Source of the DNA: Lichenostomus cassidix
Taxonomy: Eukaryota > Chordata > Aves > Passeriformes > Meliphagidae
Assembly (NCBI GenBank): GCA_008360975.2
Contig: CM039211.1
Coordinates: forward strand, 52,506,600 to 52,570,599
DNA length: 64,000 nucleotides
Direction: 5' to 3'
Below the pieces are notes generated by a model. That model had not been told where the DNA came from, ran no database searches, and was given only the letters and a program-made list of their open reading frames with translations. A program made the position numbers and the translations under genes. This document shows positions 10,133 through 23,156 of the stretch, piece after piece. Each line of letters starts with the position of its first letter. The stretch's first letter is position 1.

Positions 10133-12658
10133 GTAAGTTTGAGTTTCCTGCTGTTTGGTTTAGCCTGTCGTTCATAGCTTGCATTCCTCATTATACATTA
10201 ATTAGGGGAGCATTCAGAGTGATAGCTCTTGCAAAAAGATTGTGTGTATCTGTGACCTTTGCACCATGGATTTCTGTGTCATATTATGCTGGTAAAGGGA
10301 GTATAAAGTTGTGTTAGGAAGACAGTGGAACCAAGCAAGTAGAATGGTTCTTTATGCTAGGTTCACAGTCTGAGTGATTACTGTTTGTTATCACGTGCAC
10401 TGGGTGATCCTGGAAATCTCGGAGTACCATGTCCTGCATGCTGATCGGAGTCAGGAAATCACACACATTTATTCTTGAATCATAATAAGCTTGGTTGCTA
10501 CTTTTCTTCTTTCTACTAAAGCAATTACTTGAATTGTGTTATATAAACTCGCAATTCCAGATGTATCTGCCACGATTTTTTCATAGTCTCATTGCAGAGT
10601 ATAGACTAACTGGTCTAACTCTTATGCTATACCTATTAGACTTATCTTAAAGAATATTCAAATTTCGGACTAGGTCTTGGGAGCTGATATAGTATCAATA
10701 TTTAATAAAGATCTCTGACAAAGATGCATTGAAATCCAAGTCTCTTTAATTTGGGCTTCAATTAGATTAGTGAAAGTGATTCTATTTCATCCTTATACAT
10801 TTTTAACATTGATACATTTGTTCACAAAGTCAGCTGCATAATTTATTTTATGGAAAGACTGCTTGTCAAAGGCAGTATGTATTGGAATATTCTTTCAGGA
10901 GTTTTAAAAAAACATTTTTTTCTTCAGTTCTTAGAGTAAGGCAAAAGAAGTTACTGTGTGGACTGTAGCCCATTTATCTCTCTTACAAATAAGACTTGTC
11001 AAAGCCAAAGGACTTTCTCTTCTCTCAAGCACTGCAGAGCTTTATATTACCGAGGTGACTGCTGGGATTAAATAAAAAAAACTTAGGCTAGTGTTTTGGG
11101 TTTGTGCGTGTTTTTTCTGTTTAAAATGTGACTGAAATTTTCTAATGTTACGGTAAAATAGGTTTTAAGTTACTGGTTTTCATTAAGAGTTTTGAAAAGA
11201 ATAGGTTTTAAGTTACTAGTTTTCATTAAAGGTTTTGAAGTCCAAATTTGAAACCAAATAAAAATTGCAATTTTACTGTTTTACTTAAAAGTGAAACAAA
11301 AATAAATAAACAAATCCCTGAAAACAAAGAAAACCCCTTGAGTCTGAGACTGCTTCAGGAAAAGTTTGATCTGAATGCATATGTAACATTCAAGTATGGT
11401 GATAGAACTACTTTCTTCTTTTCTTTATGCTTCTGTTCTAACTTCTTTGCCTCATTGCTCTCTTATTTTCTTTTACCACATGCTTCTCTTCACTTTTTTC
11501 TGTTTTCTGTCCTTACTATTTTTCAGACATGTTCTCCTTTTTCTGTCCCTAATGCATCTGTACTTACTTCCTTCCAAATCACAGGAGTTGGCTCTTACGA
11601 AGGACACCAGGCCACTAGCTGACTTACGAAAATGGCAGGCAGACACTGCTTTTGTGTTGACTGAATGAGAGTAAAAGGTTCACAAAAGTGATCAGAATTT
11701 TTGATTATGAAGATGTGCTTTTAAAAGTAATGTTAAATGCTGTGAGTCATCTTAAGAATTAAAGCTGCTCTTTCTGCTCAGGTTTTTTTCTTTATGGTCA
11801 GCTATTACATCACTTTTCCTGATCGCTTCTGAACTCACGTATAGTGAATTTCACCTTCTGGTAATTAGCTTCCATTTCCAGTAAATTTGACTGAGGAGTT
11901 AGTTAGTCTTTGTTTCAAAGGTGCAGTAACTTTGTTGAAGTTCTGTGAGAAAGGATATTAGATAAAGGAGATGGATCCAAAGGTGTGTTTTCCATAAGGT
12001 AAAATTCCTGTACAAGAAAAAAACACAACAGTCCTAGCTGCAAGGAAGAGCATCTAACCTTTACCTAAGTATAATTAGATAAAATCAAGCTGGATTAAAT
12101 AACAAAAGCTCGAGTAAATAATAGACATCGTATTTACTGTTGTAAATGTAAGTGGGAAAACATTTACTTAATTTGCTCACTATTGGGTTCAAAAGCTCAT
12201 GATGCTGAGTTCTGTGAATTCTCATACTTTGAAAATACTAATAGGACTTGTTTAAATGGGCGGCCTTGTAATTTGGACGGTCATTTTGTTCTTGGAATGA
12301 GGGGACAATGGATACTGGTTTGCTCTCTGGCTGATTAATGCAATTTTAATTCAGGAGAGCTTCTTTCAGTATAGCATTCTGTCATTTGTTGAGTTATTTC
12401 TCATCTCTGGAGGTAACAAATCTTCCTAGTGTAGTTGTTCAAGATTGAAATACTTCTTTATTGAGCTTTGCACTTCTTTGAGAAAACAAACCAGGAAATG
12501 TAATTTTTAAGGGGAAGCCAAAGGCCAAGTTTTGAAGTTATGTTTGTTTGAGAATTATCTTTTTAAGTAACTCTTCACATTTAGGAGAAGAGTTTTTTCT
12601 AATGAAGCCAAATAGATACTGGATGTAATACTTACATGTTTTCCATATATTTTCTCAG
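10133..12658 (+). other. JMY: JMY intron
   Basis: This 2.5-kb AT-rich intron contains a 43-bp tandem duplication at 11158-11239. I recognise no mobile element or other exon. The T-rich ORFs around 11250-11660 have biased composition and no splice-consistent frame. Confidence 0.85.
11158..11239. repeat. 43-bp tandem duplication, two copies
   Basis: Copy one runs from 11158 and copy two from 11201, with a period of 43. Both contain 'ataggttttaagttact' followed by 'gttttcattaa'. They differ by a few substitutions. It is a local duplication in intronic DNA. Confidence 0.85.
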
Positions 12659-12754
12659 AAACGAGACCAATTGCAAGATGAAGAAGAAAGAAAGAGCTCC
12701 TGGGTTAGTCAGGAACGACAGAAAACCCTGGACAGACTTCGTACATTTAAGCAG
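12659..12754 (+). CDS. JMY: JMY coding exon: charged helix before the proline-rich region
   Basis: A 32-codon, phase-0 exon starts KRDQLQDEEERKSSWVSQER and ends TLDRLRTFKQ. The acceptor is TTCTCAG ending at 12658 and the donor GTAACA starts at 12755. It corresponds to the vertebrate JMY stretch just before RYPGQVILKS, encoded by the next exon. The composition is very charged and alpha-helical. Confidence 0.95.
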
Positions 12755-14037
12755 GTAACAGAAAAAGAGTTGTTATTTTCTGCCAGTTTCCTTTCCCAAA
12801 GAAATCTTCACTCATTCCAGGACTACACTAAGCTATTAGTGATTCTCTGCTGTTGTATAGTTAGCTGGTCATTGGAAAATTCACGACAGAATATGGCATT
12901 GGTGGTAACAGATTCCTCTGGCTGTTGCATTTCCGTTACTATGGCTGTTGCCATAATAAGTTTCTAGTCAGTCTTTCACCTATACCTTGTGACAAGACAC
13001 TTGGCAAATGCTCCTAAAAGAAGTATAATCAAAACAGTAGTTCCCACAAAGAGCATTGTCATCTGAAATGCCCCCTTACCACTGACTGCTAGAATACTTG
13101 CCAGTACCTGCCCCTTCTTATTACAATGGAAGGATCAGAAAATGCATAGAAGGTGGAATGAAGGGGAAAGAATAAGGAAAGGGCTGAAAATGCAAGAAGA
13201 TAGAGACTGTATTAATTGGTGAAGACTTTTTGTTGACTACATTAAAAAATAAAGGTATGAGAAGTTTCTTTGCTGGACAGTTGTCTTTTCCAGCAGTACA
13301 CGCTTCATTTCCTTATTGTTTGCAAGGCTTTTGGACTCTCTAACTTCTGTAAATGGAAGCAAATTTATTTATTTTAATCAGCAACTGTTCAGGAGCTAAC
13401 TTTTTCTATTAACATACTAATATTGTTACATTTTATTCCTTTAGGCCTACCACAATTGTGTAAAACGTATTAGACCTGTCCTTCAGAAGCAGTTTAATTT
13501 TTTGCTTGAAAAAGGCTATGGATGAAACTAATATGAAAAGACTGATAATGAGGCAGCAAATTTAAGAACTAAATTAAGTCTCAAAACCTTTGATGTTCTC
13601 AAGATACACCTTTCAAAGCAGTATGATTCACATATAAGGCCAGCGTATTAAGTCAGAGAGATTTTGACTGGTCTGCACTTGCAGAGGAAGCTATTGACCA
13701 GTTTTAGAAGAGGACAGCAAAAGGGAATTTTGAATTTTAGTTTCCAGAAAAAAAATAGTTTTGAATGTGCTATCTGATTCTTAAGAGAAATTTTACTTCT
13801 AACCCATGTATATTCCTGACTAGACTAATCATACATAAATTGTGGTTTAAACAAGAATAATAACTAAGACTATGAATATGTTTTGCATAAAGGTGGAGAC
13901 ATATGTGCTTTGGTTCTACAATACAGAGCAAAATCAAAGTTGCTTATCAGAAAGGTGAACTGTAAAAACAGGTATTGAAAATCTATAATCGTTCATTGCA
14001 TGTGCTTACCTAATTGTCAATACCTTATTCACTTCAG
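12755..14037 (+). other. JMY: JMY intron
   Basis: This 1.3-kb intron lies between the exons at 12659 and 14038. It is AT-rich. A stretch at 13446-13650 has a loosely protein-like frame interrupted by stops (see the rejected list). I see nothing else. Confidence 0.85.
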
Positions 14038-14590
14038 CGGTACCCTGGGCAAGTAATACTTAAATCAACCAGACTTCGGCTTGCTCATGCAAGAAGAAAG
14101 TGTGCAGCAAGCTCAGTGCCCTGTGTCGAGCAGCCTCAGTCTTTGCCAGCAGCCATACAAATCCAAGAGAAGAGTGAAGAGGTGGAATTGGAAAAAGCAG
14201 TTCAGCCTTTGCAAGTGCAGGAATCCACAAGCCCGAAACAACTTCAAGATGTCTCCTTGCCTCCTAATGGTGTTACCTCTGAGCTGCCCCATGTTAGCCC
14301 TTCTCCACTCACCAGTGACCAGCTTCAGCCAGAGACTGCTACTGGAGTACAGCTTCCACCCCCTTTGCCTCCACCACCTCCACCTCCACCTCCACCTTTG
14401 CCCTCCAAGGAAGATGCCACCAAATCTGTAGAGAAAAGTGACAGCTTTGTTAAACGTCAGAGTGTGGAGAAGGGAGTCCAGCACTCTTCTGGTGTTCCAC
14501 CAGCACATCTGTTCGATAGCAGTCAGCTAGTCAGTGCCAAGAAGAAGCTTAAGAAGACTGGTGATCTAGAGGGTTTACAGAGGAGGAGAG
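14038..14590 (+). CDS. JMY: JMY coding exon: proline-rich region and first WH2 motif
   Basis: The exon encodes 184 residues plus the first base of a split codon. It starts RYPGQVILKSTRLRLAHARR, a strongly conserved JMY block. A poorly conserved Ser/Gln/Glu-rich linker follows. Next comes a proline tract (ten consecutive prolines near 14360-14395, flanked by Leu-Pro) that would bind profilin-actin or SH3/WW partners. The end, HLFDSSQLVSAKKKLKKT, is the first WH2 (G-actin-binding) motif with its LKKT-type core, and then GLQRRR. The donor GTAATG begins at 14591. The proline run is shorter than I recall for human JMY, and the WH2-to-LQRRR spacer has two extra residues (GDLEG). The run is encoded by alternating CCA/CCT, so it is prone to length change. 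Confidence 0.97.
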
Positions 14591-16176
14591 GTAATGTTCT
14601 AATTTCTGCATATTTAATTTAAAATTTATTGTTATTAATTCAAAAATTGTAATGCACATCTGTTCATCTTTTTAATTGTTCTGTAGTAAAGTGTATTTAT
14701 AATTATTATTAATGGGAAAGTTGTTAAATCCTTTTTAGCTGACAGATGCTAGCAAAACTAGGGCTTTTACGACAGTGTCGCACAGTTGTTCAGTGGGAAA
14801 ACACTTGTGAAACTGACTCTACAGTGTACCATGTCAGACTAGATAGAAAATGGACCTAAATGCAATTTAAAGAATGTTTTTGTATCTGTTCACTGCCAGT
14901 GCTGCAAATACTATATGCTTCACCTGAGAATGCAGTGTATTTTTAATAACAGAATAACAATAATTTTTATGTAGTCCTATTGTTTATCTTACTGATTCAC
15001 ATTTGATCTGGAAGTTTTTTGTAAAGCACACTGTGTGTGCAGTTTTATATATATCATAATATGACAAATATAAATTCAAATTAATCATCCCTCTTAAGAA
15101 TATTGTTAATGTCTGCAGCAGCACTCTACCTGCTGCTCCATATCCCCTGAGATGTTCCAAGTTTCTGAGTGGCTTCAGAAATTTGTTTCTGTATGACGGA
15201 CAAGTGCTTTGCAGTCCTTCAATCCTCTTTTAGGTGTGCGATCCTGTATTCTGTTACTTCTCTCTTTTCATTGTGTCTGTTCTGGGCTCTTAGTGGGATG
15301 GACAAAGCCTGTTCATGAAACAGGTTTTAAAAAACATATTCTAAATGTACAAAAAAGAACTGGAGATGGGTATTCATGTATTGATAGACAAATGCTGCAC
15401 AATTTATGTGCTATTGTCTGTGAGGTATTTAAATCATTGTGTTTTATTATAATGCATTCTCTGGGATTAAGATCTTGCCTACTTGTAGCTCTTCAAAGAA
15501 CCAAAGCCTCGTTTTTATTTTTGCGGCAAACTAGTTGCAAAATTAGTGATAAAGGAAGCCATAAAGAACTATCTCTGCCCTCTTTGTTTTCATGAATTAT
15601 AAAGGAAGAGAATTTTTATAACTGTGCTGGCGCTAATTGCTAACAAATACACAAATCCAGAGAAGCTGGAAAATGCATCCTCTTACAATTGAATATATGG
15701 CTGCTTCCCGCACAAGTGTGTAGAAATAGTCATGCAGTAGGTAAAATTAACTGTAAAATGCAAGTGATAAGAATGGATTGCACAGTGCAGTACCTAAGAT
15801 ATGTACTCATTACTTGAGTTTTAAAGTAAAAGATAGTGTAGTAAATGCTTTCATTGTGTTGAATTCTTTGCGGCTTATTTGATTTTTCCAGACTGCAAAT
15901 GGAAAAGCCACATTGTTCAAAAAATTTTACTTCCTGATAGGAAATTAAATGGTTACAAAAATTGCAATTGTATAAAATTGCGGTTGTGTGTATAAACCAG
16001 TTTTGACCTGGTAATAAGGAAGATTGTTCAGAGGCTAAAACAATATTGGAGCTACCATGATGGTATGGGAGCATCACATTAACAGTATGCAGCTACTTTT
16101 TGGTCTGTAGGAAATAAAAATTAAGACTGATAAAATTTAGTGAAAATAATACTGAAGGTCTTTTGTTTTATTACAG
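14591..16176 (+). other. JMY: Last JMY intron
   Basis: This 1.6-kb AT-rich intron separates the proline-rich/WH2 exon from the terminal exon. I recognise no repeat family or additional exon. It ends TTATTACAG at 16176. Confidence 0.85.
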
Positions 16177-16484
16177 TGAGTTCCCCGATGGATGAAGTGC
16201 TGGCTTCCTTGAAACGTGGCAGCTTTCACTTAAGAAAAGTTGAGCAGAGAAGTCTTCCTCCTTTTCCTGATGAAGATGATAGCAATAACATCTTGGCACA
16301 GATCAGGAAAGGGGTGAAACTGAAGAAAGTACAGAAAGATGTTTTGAGAGAATCCTTTACCATTCTGCCTGATACTGACCCTCTGACAAGGAGCATCCAT
16401 GAAGCATTGCGAAGGATTAAGGAAGCATCACCTGAGTCAGAGGATGAAGAGGAGAGTTTGCCTTGCACAGACTGGGAAAACTAA
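16177..16484 (+). CDS. JMY: JMY terminal coding exon: WH2-2, WH2-3 and Arp2/3-activating CA tail
   Basis: The first two bases complete a split Val codon, then 101 residues follow and TAA lies at 16482-16484. In order it encodes WH2-2 (MDEVLASLKRGSFHLRKVEQ), WH2-3 (NNILAQIRKGVKLKKVQKD), the central amphipathic helix (TDPLTRSIHEALRRIKEA) and an acidic tail ending CTDWEN. The tail's penultimate-region Trp is the residue type that contacts Arp2/3. With the first WH2 in the previous exon, this gives the three-WH2 plus CA arrangement that lets JMY both nucleate actin directly and activate Arp2/3. The exon is nearly identical to other vertebrate JMYs and shows no damage. Confidence 0.98.
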
Positions 16485-17870
16485 CCTGTAATTAAACCAC
16501 ATTAAAAAATATTGCTACAACAGTTTTTCTAGAGCAGTAGCAGCTAAGCCTGAAGTTGTTCATTCTAGGAGATTTAGTACAAATGTGACTAAACTGTCTG
16601 ACGTTCGGCGTGGTAAAACATGCACGTATGAATTTAGTATCGCTGACTTTTCAAAAAATTTAATGTTTATAATAAGGAAAACATTTTTTAGACAGTACCG
16701 TAGGACTTTACTGTTTCAGTACTTTTGCTGAATTTTCAGGACTGCTCCTGAAAACAGCTCTATCTTATTTTTTAAATTTGAAGGGACAGTTCCCAGCTTA
16801 CCAAAAGACTTTAAAAAGCAGCACAATCATGCTTGGACGCACCTTATACTTACTTTCTAATTACTTCTAGCCTTGTAAAAATGGGGCATGTGTTATCGCT
16901 TCAGACTGAATAACTTTTAGGTGAAGGACAGGTAGATTTGAATGCTGAACACATTGAAGGCTCATGGGTTACCCTGTGTGGCTGACTTAATGATGACTCA
17001 GTTTCAGTCTCTAAAATCTCTAACTTAATTGCATTTCCTGGCTATAAACAGTAAATATACAAATACAGTTTATACTTCTGCTGTTCATATGAATTCCATG
17101 AAATTCCATTAATGCTAAGCTACAGTGACCAAAAGTACAGATCTCAGACTTCAGCAGGTGAAGTTAATGATTTCAGAACAACCCAAAAATTGGCAAGAGA
17201 TCAGTTTTCAAAATAATAGCTGCATCAGTAGCTCAAAGAGATTTATGACTGCAACAGTAGCATAGAGCACTTTTCTGAGATGGTTCTCTTCTGTTACTGG
17301 CACATGAATCAACTTGAGTATCAGTGAAGGTTCCCAATAAATCTAAAATTTGAGAAACCAGAGGTATGACAATTTGTAAAGAAACTAAAAATCTGTTTAG
17401 AAAGGCAGTTTCAACAGAAGAAAAGATAAATATTTGTAATCCTTGCAACACAGTTAGCAATATAAGAAGATAACCTTTCTGAATGTTCACAATCCAGCAT
17501 TTCTGCCCTGGTTAGTTGTTACCATAGCTGGACAGTGACTGTTGGTAAAGTGCTACAGCTGTTTAAAACCTGATTCTGATTTAGCACATCATGTGCTGAA
17601 TGTGTGATTAGGAAATACCATCTCAAACTGTTCCATTGGTATGCTATTTTCAAATAATAATATTGAAAATTTTTGAAAAGGAATTGGCCACCCTAATGAT
17701 TTCATACTGTTTAATTGTGGCTTGCTCCTTCTATTCCATACCAAATGTACTGCTAGTTTTGGAGTTGAAACTCCAGGAGTGGAGATGTAGTTAATTCTTG
17801 CTGAAACTAGTGAAAATAATTTTGCTTTCATGTAACTTCTTTCTATACTTGCATACTGAAAACTCCACAG

Positions 17871-17947
17871 CTCTTCAGAAATCAAGTGACATGTCTTCAG
17901 AAATCTCTTCAGAAAGCTCTTCAGAAATCAAGAAAGGACATGTCTTG
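17871..17947 (+). repeat. Imperfect ~46-bp duplication with four TCTTCAGAAA motifs
   Basis: TCTTCAGAAA occurs at 17872, 17894, 17906 and 17918. The longer block 'ctcttcagaaatcaag' followed by 'gacatgtctt' is present twice, beginning at 17871 and 17917. It lies in the probable JMY 3' UTR. The repeats make an accidental Ser/Glu-rich ORF, which I do not regard as coding. Confidence 0.8.
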
Positions 17948-18859
17948 GAACTAACCGGGCTTTCTCAGTGCAGTTATTCTAATTTCCTAGATAACAGATC
18001 AGATTTAAACTTTGTGACTTGACTTTTTTTTTAGTAAATCTATTCTATTGTTTAGGATTTTGTTTGCATTTTTTTGGCCAGGTAAAAAAGACTTTTCCAA
18101 GACTGACTTAATTTTTTTTTAAATTGAATTGGTTGACTGCCTAAACATTTTACATTGGAAGTGCATCTTAGAATTCTTCTGTGGTCATTGCCACACAATA
18201 TAAATACATGTTTTCCTCTGCTATTTGCAGCCCCATAAAAGCAGTTTAGAGTGCAAGCTGAAAATCACGTCACACAGCCCCTGGTTGTTGTCTCCTTTTT
18301 GCCAGTCTACATCCTGCTGAAGTTCTGTGAAATCACTTGAACCTAAAAGCAGGATTCACTGTCAGAGTTGGGAGTATGTGCTCCGTGTTCTTCACATGGA
18401 GTATCTGGGACCTGCTTTTCCTTACCAAGGCCGTATTTTATTATGAAAACAGCCCCATTTTCATTAGGGGAGATTATTTAATAGATAAGGGTTTAGACTG
18501 AAAAAGGGTTGTACAGAACAGCTCAGAAAGAGCTGTACTAACAGCTCAGAGAAGAAGCAGTCCCCTGCTGTCAAACCACATGAAATATTTTGGGAGAACA
18601 GAGGTTGAGACAAAACCCTTGAAAAATTCAGCTGAATACTTTCCATAGAGATGAGTATACTTGCTTGAAGATGCTGACTGGTTTACTAGCGTTCATCATA
18701 CAAGAGTAAAATGTAATGAAAATCTGTTGTAGAAATTGCAGGCTAGTATTTTTTGCTATAAGGTTATCCATTTAATATCATACTTTAAGACTAACCTACT
18801 GACTTTTAATTTGTAAGCTCTGCACATGCCATAAACAGTAGCATAGAGATTTTAGGTTG

Positions 18860-18887
18860 AAAATGTGTACACTAAAGTACACATTTT
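18860..18887 (+). repeat. Perfect hairpin in the JMY 3' UTR
   Basis: The arms AAAATGTGTAC (18860-18870) and GTACACATTTT (18877-18887) are exact reverse complements around the loop ACTAAA. In RNA this is an uninterrupted 11-bp stem with a hexaloop. Confidence 0.85.
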
Positions 18888-19891
18888 ATACAAACTATGC
18901 TTTATTATACATACATCTGCATAGACTAAATGTAATGCAGTTAGTTGCCGTATAAATGAAGGCAAAATCTGATACAGTGATGTATGTTTATCAAGTGCCA
19001 AAAGTTGTCTTGATATAGGTGAAGAGAGTGTGAGCAGTGTTCAGTGAAGTGGTTTCATTAATTAATGAAGTTTGAAGACCAAATAATACTAACTAATTCT
19101 TGCAGATCTAGTAATTTCTTGTATTACCTGCTCTATGACTTAACTTCTACATAAAGTTATGCCTAACTTTTTTAAGAGCAGTTCCTTCCATACAGACATT
19201 CTGAAACATGTAAAAAGATACTGAGGCATTCTATATATTGAAATAACTGAAACAGTAGTGTGAATATGTAGTCGCTTCAGTATGAAAAATCCAAGAGATT
19301 ACTGGATATCAAAAGTATCCTGAGAATATCTGCGTGTGTATACATAATAGTGCACATAAATCAGAATAGTACACTAAGAGTACTGTAAGTAATGCAAAAC
19401 CTGAGTTCCTGTCAGTGGTGGACAAATTAACAAACATCACGTGAGCTTTTGTTCTCTGTAGTCTAATCCAGTATTTTGCAGCTGTTCAACTCTAGTCTGT
19501 GTTAACTGCCTGTTATACCAGAAGGCAAAAAAAAAGACCTGGTCATATTATGTGTTTTCTGGCTCCAGAGTTACTGTGTCATTACCCTGGAAGCAAGGAG
19601 GATCTTTGCGCGGTACACACTGCTCAGTATATTGCATGTTAGAATTGCCTAATATGTTAATCAGAGAATATTTTTATAGCTGTTTAGCTTTTCAGATGTT
19701 CCTTTTTCTTTTTTCCCAAACAGGTGCTTGACAGCCACCAATGTGAGAAAAGAAACCCAAGTTGAAGATTACTTTTCTTCTGCATTTCTGAGAATTCAGA
19801 GCCAGCATTTATGACCGTCAATTCCACAGGAGGCTTTCTTTGGCAAAGAAATAGTCTTTCTTTGGCAAATGACTCAGTACATAGAAAAAAA

Positions 19892-19917
19892 TGGCCTGAA
19901 ATGCTAATTTCAGGTCA
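19892..19917 (+). repeat. Near-perfect hairpin in the JMY 3' UTR
   Basis: TGGCCTGAAAT (19892-19902) pairs with ATTTCAGGTCA (19907-19917) across the tetraloop GCTA. All 11 positions pair, one as G-U, so the match is better as RNA than as DNA. Confidence 0.8.
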
Positions 19918-22900
19918 CTTTTTTCTTTATTTCTTCAAACAAATTCTGGTTTGGGCAGAAAGCTAAGTTTAGATGTGCATTTTATACTATCAAGAATGCC
20001 CGAAACTTAAGCACTTTTTATATTTGCGTTAGTAATGTATGGCCAGTTAAGTGAGGGGGGCATTTTGAGTTGGGAGACTACTTGCTGTTAGAATAACTTT
20101 GGGTTTCCAAACCAGCTATAAAATGTCCCCTTCACTGCACTGAATATCTCATGTGCTTAAAAATTCAACAAAATGGCTCCCTGCAGAGAAGCTTACTGTG
20201 TAGCAGACTGATATTCCAGAAAAGAGGAGAATTCCTAGTTGCACTACAGTAACTGAAATTCAGTAACATGCAACTAAGACTTTTTTTCTTCTTAGCTTGA
20301 AGAAGCATATGTCAGTATGAAAAGCAACAAGTAGACCACAGCACAATGAGAATTAAGAGTTGAATTCAGTACATATTCAAGAATGTGTTTGTTTCCATCA
20401 TGATGCATTTAGCAAGACATACTGCAGCACCTTTTTAGAAGGTCATTTGTAGTCTGACATCTTTTTAAAGTAGACATTTTCATGCTTTTTTAAAATAATA
20501 TTTAGCTATGCTGAACCAAGTTAGTTATACTTTTATCATTTGTTATAAGAAGCAATATTTTGTAATTTCATACTTAAAAATATTTTTCTCTTTTGGTTTA
20601 AAATGGCTTTTGATTAGTCTGAGCAGCCTTCTTTAAAAAAGATCAAAGCACTTAGGCATACTGATAATTCAGTTGAGAAAATCATGCTTTTCTTGCTGAT
20701 TTTCATTATTCCCTTCAGTGGCTGCGAAAATGTTTGTATTTCATACCCTAAAGCCTACTGGCTGAAAAAAGTTTCTTTTGATTCTGACTGTTTTATTTTT
20801 AAAGGAGAGTTACAACTTCCTCTGCAGTGAATACTTAGGAGTAGTCCTAAACCTCATGTCTAATGGCTGCAGGCAGCTACTCTTACGATACCACAGTACC
20901 AAGAGGTATGTCAATACAGAGATACAAGTAGCCTTGTACCACCTACAGACCTCATGTGGTATTAAAAATCAGCCCATTACATGTCTAGGAAAGCTGAATT
21001 TTCACTAGCATTTTGTTTTTACTAGCGTGACATACACTGTGTTTGAGAAATACACAGTCCTTGTCCTTTGTGTTGTGTGGTCCATTCACTGTTCTTCTTT
21101 TGACAGATAAACTACTATATGGGGATCTGGGTTCTTTTAAGTGGAGTTACTCATTGCTGCTGTCGTGTAATGGAACACGTACTGTGTTAACATTTATAAC
21201 AGGGGATTTCACGTCTTGCCGTTTACTTACAGAGAGAGGAGCAGGAGAACTTACCTTAGCAATAGGCTGTGTAACCTAAAGGAACCTCACCTCTGGGACC
21301 CTTCAGTCTATTGAAGATGTTTTGCTGTGGCTGTCCAAAAATTAAAGCACTGTCAAACATCTCGAAAGGATTTTCTTAACCATGTTGCCTTAAAGTTAGT
21401 GAACATAGGTTTTCAAAGCACTTGCGAGCAGTGTTACTGTAGAGTTGTATCAATTTTGCTGTATTAGTTGCCAGGTCTCTATTTCTCAGCTCTGTGAAAC
21501 ACCTGATACTGGCTTTCCACAGGCCTAAAACTACATTATGCTTTTTTTTTTAAACTTATTCTCTGAATTCTGAGTTACATGGTATGGTTGCAAGCTGTCT
21601 ATGCTGTGTTCATGCAGCAATGGCAGCAGTTTCAAGGTTCATCATAATCATTCGACACTTCCTATACCTTAAGCTGTTTTGCTCTACATTTGTCTGTATT
21701 TTCAGTCACACCACATATTAAAACCAAGGTAATCAAGTAAATTTTTGGCTGTAGCACAAAGCAGAATATGATGTAGAATGGTAATTCACGTTGTACATCT
21801 CATCTGAAACTTCGTGCTAAATTAACAGTGGTGAAAAAGCATCTTTTATGTCCATTTTTTCCTATTTTTCAGCCTGCAGTTTTATTCCTTGGAGTATGCC
21901 TACAGAACACTAGCAAAATTCCAAGCCGAGGAAAAATAATGTAAATTTAAAGTATTTGTGCATTGGTTCCCTTGCACAACATGTTTGTCTGCAGTTTACC
22001 ACTGTGGTGTTATTTAATAGCTCCATGCTGTACTGTTACTACAGTTTTCAGATATGTTTGCCATGTGATCTGTCATCTTTGCCTTGAAAAATGTGTGCAT
22101 GATTGGTAAAAATTACTCTCCTTAATCTGTTTCATATTTAGCTGAAATCTTAGATTTCTGTAGTAGCTTAGTCTAAATAGAAATGGAGTTCTCATATGAG
22201 CATGTATTTTATGGGCACACAAAAAGTAGTTGTTACGCTGAGCATAGCAGTATATATCAGTTCAAAACTGCCATCTTCTGTGTGGAAAGTAAATGGGGTT
22301 TTTTTTCCACATCCTGCTCAAAAAAATAAGAAAAATCCTCAACCTAAATCTCCATGAGTCACTAGATGTCACAATTTCACATAATTTTCACTTTGATATA
22401 AAAATTGTGCATATTTAGTGTACACAGGCTAATGCATAAAACTTACCATCCTTTGTAATGTGAAATTTTCCAGTGGGATGGCTACAGCAGAAATTGGGGA
22501 AAGTTTAAGTGTATTTATAAGAAACTTATGGAAATTATGACAGTCCTGCATTGAGGTTAGTTCTTCCACAGCTGAGAAAAGCTGTAATAATTGTGTTGGT
22601 CCTTGAGAAATCTTGGCAAGCATCACTAGGGAAAAACACGTAAACATGCGCAAGGAAAGAGAGCCTCCATAAAAAGACCTGCCTATTGATATTTTTCATT
22701 TTATTGTAGTGGCTGCGTTGTTCTGTTGCTAGTTATTTATATCTTAAGTAGTTCGTCAGCTTTTGGGCTTTTTCAATTTTTAGAAACTTCTTCCTTTGTT
22801 CAAATTAAAAGTTTTACTATGATGTAACTGATCCAGTGAGGTAAAGATTTGGAATGCATAGCATTTATTGTGCAAATGCTTATGTAAGGACTGAAAAATC

Positions 22901-23156
22901 TTGTATGAGTGGGAACAAGAAACTAAAAACTCAGTTTCTACTAAAATAACCAAAATGTAAGGTAAACAGCAATAGTCTTTTGTTCAGAAATGGAATTTGT
23001 ATCAAGAAGTATTTCATGTTCTCACTCACAGAGGTTCCAGATCCTTTATAAATGACCAATAGTCTTACTCACTTTACTGTATTTTCTTGTTAGTTATCTG
23101 TCTAGGGTAGATGAAGGCTTATTTTTCTCAAACGTCACTTAAGTTTTGCTTGGTTG

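Noticed and set aside
13446..13651. A protein-like frame beginning AYHNCVKRIRPVLQKQFNFL after an acceptor-like 'attcctttag'.
   Set aside because: It has two stop codons within 30 codons, no convincing donor and no family I can recognise. JMY is already accounted for by the flanking exons. It could be a decayed retrocopy, but there is no positive support.
17798..18022. A Ser/Glu-rich ORF (SSEISSESSSEIKK) just downstream of JMY.
   Set aside because: The composition comes from the TCTTCAGAAA duplication. It lies downstream of the JMY stop with no start context or neighbouring exon.
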